DNA of 64,000 nucleotides from CAVSJR01 sp963728285 (GTDB lineage: Bacteria > Actinomycetota > UBA4738 > HRBIN12), in NCBI GenBank assembly GCA_963728285.1, contig CAVSJR010000005.1, positions 248,001 through 312,000 of the forward strand, written 5' to 3'. Shown here piece by piece: positions 50,031 through 60,873 of the stretch; position 1 is the first letter of the stretch, and each line of letters begins with the position of its first letter. The notes beneath the pieces are model-generated. The model searched no databases, was not told the origin of the DNA, and worked only from the letters and a program-made list of their open reading frames with translations. A program made the position numbers and the translations under genes.

Positions 50031-51689
50031 ATGAGCTCCGAGGATCGCGGGTCGTCGCCGCAGACGGTGGCTCGACTGCTCGTGAGATGCCTCGAGAACG
50101 AAGGGGTCGAGGTGGTCTTCGGCCTCCCGGGGGAGGAGACCATCCCGCTGGTCCATGCCCTCACCGACTCGCCGATCAGGTTCGTGACCGTCCGCGACGA
50201 GCGGGGGGCTGCCTTCATGGCCGACACGTACGGCCGGCTGTCCGGGAAGGCCGGCGTGTGCCTCGCGACCCTCGGCCCCGGCGCGATCAACCTGCTCCTC
50301 GGCGTCACGAACGCGCAGATGGACGGCCATCCGCTCGTCGCGATCACCGCGCAGGCGGGGCTCGACCGGATCTTCAAGGAGTCGCATCAAGTCGTCGACC
50401 TCGTGCGGCTGTTTCGTCCGGTCACGAAGTGGGGCGAGATGCTCATCGCGCCCGCGACCGCGCCCGAGTTGGTGCGAAAGGCGTTCAAGCAGGCGCAGAC
50501 CGAGCGGCCCGGCGCCACCGCCGTGATCATCCCCGAGGACGTCGGGCGGCTCGAGGTGGATGAGGATCCGTTGGCCGTGAACCGGCCCGTGGACTCCGCC
50601 CCCTCGGTCGGGCAGGTGGACCGGGCGGCCCGCGTGCTGAACCAGGCCCGCCGCGCGGTCGTGCTGGCCGGCCCCGGCATCTGGAGGGAGGGCGCCGGCG
50701 CGGCGCTCATTCGCTTCGCCGAGGCGCTCGACCTCCCCGTCGCCACGACGTTCCTCGGCAAGGGCGTGTTTCCCGACGACCATCCCAATGCCCTCGGAAC
50801 GCTCGGGTTCATCGTGCACGACTACACGAACTTCGACTTCGATCGCGCCGACGTGGTCGTCGCCGTCGGCTACGACCTGGTGGAGTACCCGCCGGAGCAA
50901 TGGAACCCCAAGCGCGACAAGCAGATCATCCACGTCCACCGAACCGTCGCGGAGGTCGACGCGTGCTACACGCTCGCGGTCGGCCTCCAGGGCAGCATCG
51001 CCGGCAGCCTGGACGCGATCGCCCGCGCCGCCGACGCCCCCGACTGGGACCGCCCGCCGATTCGCAACCTTCTCCACGAGGAGCTCGAACGGGGCAAGGA
51101 CGACGAGGGGTTCCCCTTGAAGCCGCAGCGGATCGTGGCCGAGATCCGCGGGGCCATGGGGCGCGAGGACGTCGTCCTGTGCGACACGGGGGCGCTGAAG
51201 ATGTGGATGGGACGCCTGTATCCGTGTTACGCCCCGGAGACGTGCCTCATCTCGAACGGCCTCGCGACGATGGCGTTCGCGCTTCCCGGCGCCCTCGCGG
51301 CGAAGATCGCCCTGCCGGATCGAAAGGTGCTCGCGACGATGGGCGACGGAGCGTTCCTCATGGCGGCCGCCGAGCTGGAGACCGCCATCCGCGAGGGGCT
51401 GCACATCGTCGTGCTCGTGTGGGTCGACGGGAGCTACGGGCTGATCCGCTGGAAGCAGGAGCTGGAGGTCGGGCGCGCGGAGGCCGTCGACTTCGGCAAT
51501 CCCGACTTCGTCCGGTTCGCCGAGAGCTTCGGCGCGAAGGGATACTCGGTCGGGTCGCCGGCGGAGCTGGGACCGATCCTGCGCGCCGCCCTCGATGACG
51601 AGGCGGTGTCGGTGATCGCCTGTCCGGTCGACTACTCGGAGAACGCCAAGCTCGTGGACGCCCTCGGCAACCTCGCGGTGCCGCAGTAG
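50031..51689 (+). CDS. Thiamine-diphosphate enzyme, acetolactate synthase-like
   Basis: This 552-residue ThDP enzyme is most like catabolic acetolactate synthase (AlsS), which condenses two pyruvates. The N-terminal PYR domain has CLENEGVEVVFGLPGEETIP, with the catalytic Glu in PGEE, and GVCLATLGPGAINLLLGVTN. The C-terminal PP domain has the metal-ThDP motif ATMGDGAFLMAAAELETAIR followed by WVDGSYGLIRWKQELEVGR (GDG-N pattern with Ser in place of the usual Asn). The end IACPVDYSENAKL matches AlsS, where it reads PVDYS-N. The FAD region of anabolic enzymes is less conserved. No regulatory subunit gene (ilvN) is adjacent, which also favours the catabolic type. Related glyoxylate carboligases remain possible. 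Confidence 0.82.
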   Translation: MSSEDRGSSPQTVARLLVRCLENEGVEVVFGLPGEETIPLVHALTDSPIRFVTVRDERGAAFMADTYGRLSGKAGVCLATLGPGAINLLLGVTNAQMDGHPLVAITAQAGLDRIFKESHQVVDLVRLFRPVTKWGEMLIAPATAPELVRKAFKQAQTERPGATAVIIPEDVGRLEVDEDPLAVNRPVDSAPSVGQVDRAARVLNQARRAVVLAGPGIWREGAGAALIRFAEALDLPVATTFLGKGVFPDDHPNALGTLGFIVHDYTNFDFDRADVVVAVGYDLVEYPPEQWNPKRDKQIIHVHRTVAEVDACYTLAVGLQGSIAGSLDAIARAADAPDWDRPPIRNLLHEELERGKDDEGFPLKPQRIVAEIRGAMGREDVVLCDTGALKMWMGRLYPCYAPETCLISNGLATMAFALPGALAAKIALPDRKVLATMGDGAFLMAAAELETAIREGLHIVVLVWVDGSYGLIRWKQELEVGRAEAVDFGNPDFVRFAESFGAKGYSVGSPAELGPILRAALDDEAVSVIACPVDYSENAKLVDALGNLAVPQ

Positions 51690-52928
51690 ATGGACGCCGA
51701 GCGAGCCGTCCGCCGCAACACCCTGCTGCTGGCGATCGCGCAGGGCTTCCTGTACTCGACGCTGCCGTTCCTCCTCGCGGTCGGCTCGGTCGCCGTCGTC
51801 GACCTGTCCGGGAGGAAGGCGGCGGTGGGGGTCCTCGCGGCGTCGTACTTCGCATCCGCCGCGGTGGGCGCGCTCATCGTCGGGCGCTGGATGGACCGGG
51901 TGGGACGCAAGCCCGGCCTCGCCGTCGGCTACGTCGCCATCGCCGTCGGCGCGCTGGCGTCGGCGGGCGCCGTCGAACGCCGGTCGGCGCTGCTCCTCGT
52001 CCTCGCCGCCGTGCCCTTCGGCCTGGGCGCCGGGGCGGCGCTCCTCGGCCGGGGGGCGGTCGCCGACATGCATCCGCCCGACCGGCGGGGCCGCGCGGTG
52101 GGGCTCGTGCTCGCCGCAAGCGTCATCGGCGCCGTGGGGAGCGCCCCGCTCGTCGCCTGGCTCCAGCACGTCTCCGAGGACCGGCTCGGCCTTCGCCCGT
52201 TCGTCGGCCCGTGGTTGGTCGTGCCGCTGCTGGCCGCCGGCGGGCTCATCTGCGTCCTGCTGCTCCGTCCCGACCCGCGGGATCTCGCCGTTCGCGACCG
52301 GTCCGCCGACGCCGCGCCCGCCTCGCCGGCGCGCGCGCCCCGCGAGCTGCTCGCCCTCCCGCCGTTTCGAGCCGCCGTCGTCGCCGCCGGGATCGGGCAG
52401 GCGGCCATGATCGCGGTGATGGGCGTGGCGCCGATCGTGGTCCACCATCACGGCGACCTCGCCGTGTCCGGCGTGCTGAGCGTGCACTTCATCGGCATGT
52501 TCGCGTTCATGCCGCTGATCGGGGTGATCATCGATCGAATCGGCCGGCGTCGAGGGCTCGTCGCGGCCGTGGCGCTCTCCGCGACGGGCGTGCTCGTCGG
52601 CGCGCTCTCGACGCAGCCGGTCGTGTTCGGGCTCGGGTTGTTCCTCGTGGGGCTCGGATGGGCGGTGAGCTACCTGGGTGCGACGGCGATCGTGAGCGAC
52701 GTCACGGATCCGCTCGAACGCAGCGGCGCGCTTGGGTTCACCGACCTGCTGGTCTCGCTGTCGTCGGCGGTCGGTGGCCTGGTCGGCGGCGCCCTGCTGG
52801 AGGCGGGGGGCTACCCCGCGCTGGCCGTCGGGGTGGCCATGGCGCTCGTGCCCGTGCTGGCCGTCGTGCTGCCCCTGCGCGAGGAGGCGCCGGGGCGGTG
52901 GGCCCTCCCGGAGCCGGCCGAGGCCTGA
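51690..52928 (+). CDS. Major facilitator superfamily transporter
   Basis: This 412-residue membrane protein has 12 hydrophobic segments in two halves. The first half has the MFS motif A region VGRWMDRVGRKPGLAVGYVA between helices 2 and 3, and the matching loop in the second half is GVIIDRIGRRRGLVAAVALS. A cytoplasmic loop around residues 195-215 is Pro/Ala/Asp-rich. The substrate is not predictable; sugar or drug export are both possible. The ATG follows the stop of the ThDP enzyme without a gap, suggesting co-transcription from the leaderless promoter at 50019, so export of a product of that pathway is conceivable but unproven. Confidence 0.88.
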   Translation: MDAERAVRRNTLLLAIAQGFLYSTLPFLLAVGSVAVVDLSGRKAAVGVLAASYFASAAVGALIVGRWMDRVGRKPGLAVGYVAIAVGALASAGAVERRSALLLVLAAVPFGLGAGAALLGRGAVADMHPPDRRGRAVGLVLAASVIGAVGSAPLVAWLQHVSEDRLGLRPFVGPWLVVPLLAAGGLICVLLLRPDPRDLAVRDRSADAAPASPARAPRELLALPPFRAAVVAAGIGQAAMIAVMGVAPIVVHHHGDLAVSGVLSVHFIGMFAFMPLIGVIIDRIGRRRGLVAAVALSATGVLVGALSTQPVVFGLGLFLVGLGWAVSYLGATAIVSDVTDPLERSGALGFTDLLVSLSSAVGGLVGGALLEAGGYPALAVGVAMALVPVLAVVLPLREEAPGRWALPEPAEA

Positions 52929-52967
52929 ACGGCGGGGCGGGAGAGCCTCGGAGCGGAGGGGACCCGA

Positions 52968-52973
52968 TAGAAT
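52968..52973 (+). promoter_or_regulatory. -10 element for secA
   Basis: TAGAAT lies 39 nt after the MFS stop and 79 nt before the secA start. The predicted leader of about 73 nt holds a 5-codon ORF (53012-53029, MERHI). Confidence 0.5.
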
Positions 52974-53052
52974 CGAGGGGCTGAACTCCGGGTCCGAAAC
53001 GCCCGAAACACATGGAGCGACACATCTAGCGACCCCCACCTGGGAGCCCCCG

Positions 53053-55729
<2,677 letters not shown>

Positions 55730-55748
55730 CCGCGCGCCCGGCTCCGGG

Positions 55749-55754
55749 TAGGAT
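55749..55754 (+). promoter_or_regulatory. -10 element for prfB
   Basis: TAGGAT is followed by 7 nt and then the prfB ATG at 55762. A leaderless mRNA is predicted for release factor 2. Confidence 0.55.
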
Positions 55755-55761
55755 CGGCCGC

Positions 55762-56863
55762 ATGAGCGAGCAGACCGAACGCATCGAGAAGCTGTCCGAG
55801 CGCGCCGACGCCGCAAAGGAGTTCCTTTGACCTCGACGCCAAGCGCGGGCGGGCAGACGAGCTCGAGCGGCAGACGTCGGATCCGGCGCTGTGGGACGAC
55901 GCCGCGCGAGGCCAGGAGCTGACCACGGCGCTCGCCCGACTCAAGGGCGAGCTGGATCGCTTCGACTCCGTGGCCTCGCGCATCGCCGATGCCCGAGCCA
56001 TGGACGAGCTCCTCGCCGACGAGTCGGACGCCGGGCTCACCGCGGAGCTCGCGAGGAGCCTCGATGAGCTCGAGACGGAGATGGACGTCCTCGAGCTCGC
56101 GGCGCTGCTCGGCGGCCGGTACGACTCGCACGATGCCGTCGCGACCGTGCACGCAGGGGCCGGCGGCACCGAGTCCCAGGACTGGGCCGAGATGCTCATG
56201 CGCATGTACCTGCGGTGGGCGGAGCGCGAGGGCTTCAAGGCCGAGGTGGACGAGGTCCGCTACGGAGAGGAGGCCGGGATCCAGAGCGCGACCATGACCA
56301 TCCAGGGAACCAACGTGTACGGGCTGTTGTCGGCCGAGCGAGGCGTTCACCGCCTCGTCCGCATCTCGCCGTTCGACGCGCAGAAGCGCCGGCACACGTC
56401 GTTCGCCTCCCTGGACGTGATCCCGCTGCTCGAGGGACGCGACGAGGAGGAGGTGGAGATCGACCCCAAGGATCTTCGGATCGACGTCTACCGGTCCTCC
56501 GGCCCCGGCGGCCAGTCGGTCAACACCACCGACTCCGCCGTGCGCATCACCCACCTCCCGACCGGCATCGCGGCCGCCTGCCAGAACGAGCGATCCCAGC
56601 TCCAGAACCGAGCGGTGGCGATGCGGATCCTGAAGGCCCGCCTCGCCGAGCGCCAGCGCCTCGAGCAGGCCGAGGAGCTCGAGACCCTCCGCGGCGAGCG
56701 TCGCGGGATCGACTTCGGCTCGCAGATCCGCTCCTACGTGCTCGCGCCCTACCGCATGGTGAAGGATCACCGTACGGACGTGGAGATCGGAGACCCCGAC
56801 CGCGTGCTCGACGGCGACCTGGATCGCTTCATCGAGGCGGAGCTCCGCCGGCGGGTCGGATAG
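55762..56863 (+). CDS. prfB: Peptide chain release factor 2 with programmed +1 frameshift
   Basis: RF2 terminates translation at UGA and UAA. The first 22 codons end at an in-frame TGA (55828-55830); the rest of the protein, DLDAKRGRADELERQTSDPA onward, is in the +1 frame, giving 366 residues. The motifs of RF2 are present: GAGGTESQDWAEMLMRMYLR (a GGTE/GGQ-side helix), RSSGPGGQSVNTTDSAVRIT with the catalytic GGQ, and HLPTGIAAACQNERSQ. The tripeptide that reads the stop codon lies in the central domain (around RISPFDAQKRRHTSF, SPF). The frame change is the conserved autoregulatory site, not an error. It lies just after secA and has its own leaderless promoter. Confidence 0.96.
55815..55831 (+). 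promoter_or_regulatory. prfB programmed frameshift site
   Basis: AAAGGAG (55815-55821) acts as an internal Shine-Dalgarno sequence a few nt before the slippery CTT-TGA-C (55825-55831). The ribosome slips from CTT by one base and continues with GAC. This is the same design as in E. coli (AGGGGG then CTTTGAC) and lowers RF2 synthesis when RF2 is plentiful. Confidence 0.93.
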
Positions 56864-56950
56864 CTCCGCCCGAGCCGGCCCGCGATCGCGGGTGGTAGCA
56901 CCCGGGGAGACGGTGGTGCGAGCTCGGTTCGTGGGACGCGCGGCGTAGCG

Positions 56951-56956
56951 TACGCT
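56951..56956 (+). promoter_or_regulatory. -10 element for the ABC transporter pair
   Basis: TACGCT ends 6 nt before ATG 56963, with no ribosome site. A leaderless mRNA is predicted. Confidence 0.55.
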
Positions 56957-56962
56957 CGCGGC

Positions 56963-57946
56963 ATGGCGATCATCGAGGTGGAGGGCCTGCGCAAGGACTA
57001 CCGCCGCTTTCGCGGGGGACCGACGACGGCGGTGGCGGGCCTCGACCTCGCGGTCCCGGAGGGCGGGGTGTTCGGCTTCCTCGGTCCCAACGGCGCGGGG
57101 AAGACGACCACGATCCGATGCCTCCTCGGCCTGGTTCGTCCGTCGGGCGGTCGGATGCGGCTCCTCGGCGCCGACGTGCCACGCCGTCTCGCGGACGTCA
57201 TCGGCGGCGTCGGCTCGATCGTGGAGACGCCGACGCTGTATCCACGCTTCACGGCGCGCCGCAACCTCGAGCTCCTCGCCCGCCTCGCCGGGCTCGGGCG
57301 AGGCAGGGTCGACGAGATCCTGGAGCGCGTCGGGCTCGGCGGACGGGAGGACGAGCTCGTCCGCGGCTATTCGCTGGGGATGAAGCAGCGGCTCGGAATC
57401 GGAGCGGCGTTGCTGAAGGACCCGCGCCTGCTCATCCTGGACGAGCCGGCGAACGGGCTGGACCCGGCGGGCATCGTCGAGGTGCGCGACCTGATCCGCG
57501 GGCTCGGACGCGAGGGGCGAACGGTCTTCGTCTCGAGCCACCTGCTGTCCGAGGTCCAGCAGACCTGCGACGCCGTGGCGATCCTGTCCGGTGGTCGCCT
57601 GGTCACGCAGGGACCGGTGGGGGAGGTGCTCCGGGCCGGCCACGCCGAGGGGTTGATCGCTCGGCTCGGGGACCTCGACGCGGGGGTCTCCGTGCTGGCC
57701 GCGTCGGGCATCCGCGCCTCGCGAGAGGGCGACTACCTCCGCGTGGAGCTCCCGCCGAGCCAGGCGGAGCGCGTGACGCGCGTGCTGTCCGAGCGGGGCC
57801 TGTTCCTGACCGAGCTCAGGCCGGACGTCGTGGACCTGGAGACGGTCTTCCTGGAGCTCACGAGCGGCGGCTCGCCGAATGTCGGCTCCCCGAGCGTCGG
57901 CGGGCCCGCGCCCTCCCGGCCCGACGAGCCACCCGCGGCGGGGTGA
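56963..57946 (+). CDS. ABC-2 type transporter ATP-binding protein
   Basis: This 327-residue ATPase powers the permease encoded next. Walker A is FLGPNGAGKTTTIRCLLGL (about residues 38-56), the signature is YSLGMKQRLGIGAALL, Walker B is LLILDEPANGLDPAGIVEVR and the H-loop is VFVSSHLLSEVQQ. The C-terminal 95 residues form a small domain (SVLAASGIRASREGDYLRVE) typical of the CcmA/NatA drug and antibiotic exporters, ending in a Gly/Ser/Pro-rich tail. Substrates of this class include antibiotics, lipids and lantibiotics; none can be named here. The stop overlaps the GTG of the permease. Confidence 0.9.
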   Translation: MAIIEVEGLRKDYRRFRGGPTTAVAGLDLAVPEGGVFGFLGPNGAGKTTTIRCLLGLVRPSGGRMRLLGADVPRRLADVIGGVGSIVETPTLYPRFTARRNLELLARLAGLGRGRVDEILERVGLGGREDELVRGYSLGMKQRLGIGAALLKDPRLLILDEPANGLDPAGIVEVRDLIRGLGREGRTVFVSSHLLSEVQQTCDAVAILSGGRLVTQGPVGEVLRAGHAEGLIARLGDLDAGVSVLAASGIRASREGDYLRVELPPSQAERVTRVLSERGLFLTELRPDVVDLETVFLELTSGGSPNVGSPSVGGPAPSRPDEPPAAG

Positions 57947-58758
57947 ACGACGTGATCCGATCCGACGCCGGCGGTTCGTTCCCGGCACTGCTGGCCGTCG
58001 AGTTCCGCCGGCTGGGGGCGCGGCGCCTCGTCAGGATCCTCGTGCTGCTCGCGGTGGCGGCGATCGCCGTCGGGTGCATCATCGTCGCGGTCCGTTCGAG
58101 GCCGCCGGCGGCGGGGGAGCTCGCGATCGCGGGGACGACGTTCGAACTCACGGCCGTGCGCGAGGTGCTCCTCGGCCTCGCCGCCATCTTCGCCATCCTC
58201 GGTCTGCTCATCGGCGCGACATGCATCGGCGCCGAATGGCACGCGGGAACGATGGCGACCCTGCTCACGTGGGAGCCCCGGCGCATCCGCGTCGGACTGG
58301 CGAAGGCGGCATCGTGCGCGGGGATCTCCTTCCTGGCGGTCCTCGGGCTCGAGGTCCTGCTCGGCGGCCTCCTCGCCGGCGTCGCCGCGACCCGTGGAAC
58401 GACCGTGGGCGCGGACGGCGCGTGGCTCGCGAACACGCTCGGCATCGCGGTGCGGGCGGCGGCCGTCGCCTCCGCGCTCGCGCTCGTCGGCTACGCCCTC
58501 GCCTCGATCGGGCGGAACACCGCGGCCGCCCTCGGGGCCGGCTTCGTCTACTTCGCCTTCGTGGAGGGGCTCATCCGTGGCCTGCGTCCCCGGTGGCAGC
58601 CGTGGCTCGTCGGTGAGAACAGCGCCCTGTTCATCGAGGGCGGACGCTCGCTCGATCTCGGACACTCGTCGATGGCGGCCGGCGCGCTCATCGGCGTCTA
58701 CGCGCTGGTGGCGCTGGCGATCGGCGTCGAGTTCCTGCGTCGTCGGGACGTCACGTAG
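57943..58758 (+). CDS. ABC-2 type transporter permease
   Basis: This 271-residue membrane protein has six hydrophobic segments. The first (RLVRILVLLAVAAIAVGCII) is followed by a large outer loop, then IFAILGLLIGATCIGAEWHA and GTMATLLTWEPRRIRVGLAK, a sequence typical of NatB/bacitracin-type ABC-2 permeases in which the EW-x2-GT-x4-L-T-W motif faces the ATPase. The GTG start overlaps the ATPase stop (GTGA), so both are made together. Export of a toxic compound or lipid is possible; there is no substrate evidence. Confidence 0.87.
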   Translation: MNDVIRSDAGGSFPALLAVEFRRLGARRLVRILVLLAVAAIAVGCIIVAVRSRPPAAGELAIAGTTFELTAVREVLLGLAAIFAILGLLIGATCIGAEWHAGTMATLLTWEPRRIRVGLAKAASCAGISFLAVLGLEVLLGGLLAGVAATRGTTVGADGAWLANTLGIAVRAAAVASALALVGYALASIGRNTAAALGAGFVYFAFVEGLIRGLRPRWQPWLVGENSALFIEGGRSLDLGHSSMAAGALIGVYALVALAIGVEFLRRRDVT

Positions 58759-58783
58759 GCCGTCCCGGCCGGCCGGTGGATGA

Positions 58784-58789
58784 CATACT
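58784..58789 (+). promoter_or_regulatory. -10-like element for the spermidine-synthase-like gene
   Basis: CATACT ends 6 nt before ATG 58796. The first base departs from TANNNT, so this is a weaker example of the leaderless arrangement. Confidence 0.35.
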
Positions 58790-58795
58790 GCTCCG

Positions 58796-60873
58796 ATGTC
58801 CACGCCGGATCGAGCGGAACGCGTGAGCGAGGGCCGGCTCGGGAGCCGGGGGAGGCTCCTTCTCGCGAGCTTCCTGATGCTGTTCACCGAGCTGGCGCTG
58901 ATCCGCTGGAGCTCGGCGAACGTCGTCTATCTCGCGTACTTCACCAACTTCGTCCTCCTGGCGAGCTTCCTCGGGATCGGCGTGGGCTTCCTCCGGGCCC
59001 ACGCGAGGCGCGACGCGTCACGCTGGGCGCCGGTCGCCCTCGCCGCCTTCGCCCTGTTCGTCGTGCTCTTCCCGGTGCAGGTCGGCAGGTACGGGGGACG
59101 GCTGTTCGTCGGCCTCTTCGGCATGTTCGCCCTCCCGCCGTGGATCACGCTCCCCGTGATCTTCGTCGGCGTGGTGATCGTGATGGCGCTCATCGCGGAG
59201 GGCGTGGCGCGCCTGTTCGTGCGGTTCGAGCCGCTCGAGGCCTACCGGCTGGACATCCTCGGAAGCATCGGCGGCATCGCGGCGTTCTCGACGCTCTCGT
59301 TCCTCGGGGCTCGCCCGATCGTCTGGGCCGCGGTCATCGTGGCCGCGTTCGTCGCCGTGCTGGGGCCGCGCCTCGACGCCAAGGCCTGGGCAGCGCTCGC
59401 GTCGATCGTCGTGCTCTTCGGGGCCGGGTCGCTGTCGAGGAACGATCTGTGGTCGCCCTACTACCGGGTCACGGCGTTCCCTCAGCAGGACGACGGGAGC
59501 ATCCGGGTTCGCGTGAACGGCCTGCCGCATCAGTCGATCCTGCCGCTCGATCTGTTGCGGACGTCGCAGCCGTTCTACCTCTACCCCTACCGGCACCTCG
59601 ACGGCTCACCCTCGGCGACGTGCTGATCATCGGCGCCGGGACGGGCAACGACGTGTCGGTCGCGCTGTCGCAAGGGGCCGAGCACATCGACGCCGTGGAG
59701 ATCGATCCGGTGTTGCAGGGCATCGGGCGCGAGCGGCATCCCAACCGGCCCTATCAGGATCCCCGCGTGACGCCCTACGTCAACGACGGACGGGCCTTCC
59801 TCGAACGCACCGGCGCCACGTACGACATGATCGCGTTCGCGCTGCCGGACTCGCTCACGCTCGTCTCGGGGCAGGGCTCGCTCCGGTTGGAGAGCTACCT
59901 GTTCACCGAGGAGGCGATCTCCGCGGTCCGAGATCATCTGAAGCCCGACGGCGTCTTCACGATGTACAACTACTACCGGCCCTACGTCTTCGATCGGTAC
60001 GCCGGCACGCTCGACCGCGTCTTCGGCCACCCGCCGTGCTTCGACGCGGGCGAGCCGGGCAACGGCGAGCGGAGCCAGGCCGTGCTCACGATCGGCCTGC
60101 GAGCCGACTCCGTGCGGTGCTCGACCCCGTGGCGAGCGGCCGGCGTGGTGCCGGCGCCGGCGAGCGACGACCATCCCTTCCCGTACGTGCGGGGCCGGTC
60201 GATCCCGACCTTCTACGTCGTGAGCCTGCTGCTGATCCTGCTCGCGTCGGTCGCGGTCGTCCGGGTGGCGGCCGGCCGGTCGCTCCTCGAGATGCGCGGA
60301 TATCTGGACCTGTTCTTCATGGGGGCGGCCTTCCTGCTGCTCGAGACCAAGAACGTGGTGCAGTTCGCGCTGCTGTTCGGAACGACGTGGTTCGTCAACT
60401 CGCTCGTCTTCGGCGGGATCCTCCTGTCCGTGCTGGCGGCGGTGGAGGTGGCGCGCCGGATGCGGCTCCCGCGGCCGTCGGTGCTCTACCTGCTCCTGCT
60501 TGCTGCGCTCGCGGCGGCCTGGCTCGTCGAGCCCGACGCCCTCCTCCGATTCTCGCCCGTGCCCAGGTTCGCGCTCGCGAGCGCCCTGGCGTTCGCCCCC
60601 GTGTTCCTGGCGAACCTCATCTTCTCGCAGCGCTTCAAGGACGTGGGCTCGTCCGCGACGGCCTTCGGCGCCAACCTGCTCGGGGCCATGGTCGGCGGCG
60701 TGCTGGAGTACGGAGCCATCGTCGTCGGCTATCGCAACCTGCTGATCGTGGTGGCCGCCCTGTACGCGTTGGCCTTCGTGGCCGGGCGCCGGCACCTTGC
60801 CTCACGCCTCCCGCCGGCGGCGTCCGACGCCGACGCCGCGGTGCCCGTCCCCGCCGGCCGGGAGCCGGCCTGA
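58796..60873 (+). CDS. Membrane protein with embedded spermidine-synthase-like domain, one frame break
   Basis: After repair this is about 692 residues. About seven helices (starting LLLASFLMLFTELALIRWSS) precede a Rossmann domain with VLIIGAGTGNDVSVALSQGA and HIDAVEIDPVLQGIGRERHP, the SAM-pocket pattern of spermidine synthases. After it come about seven more helices (YLDLFFMGAAFLLLETKNVV onward). In place of the catalytic Asp region it has YDMIAFALPDS, so aminopropyl transfer is doubtful. Such fused proteins are common in environmental bacteria and have no agreed function. The two parts read in different frames around 59600. Adding one G to CTCGACG restores HLGRLTLGDVLIIG, one of the two net deletions in this window. 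Its 3' end overlaps the convergent gene by 72 bp. Confidence 0.78.
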
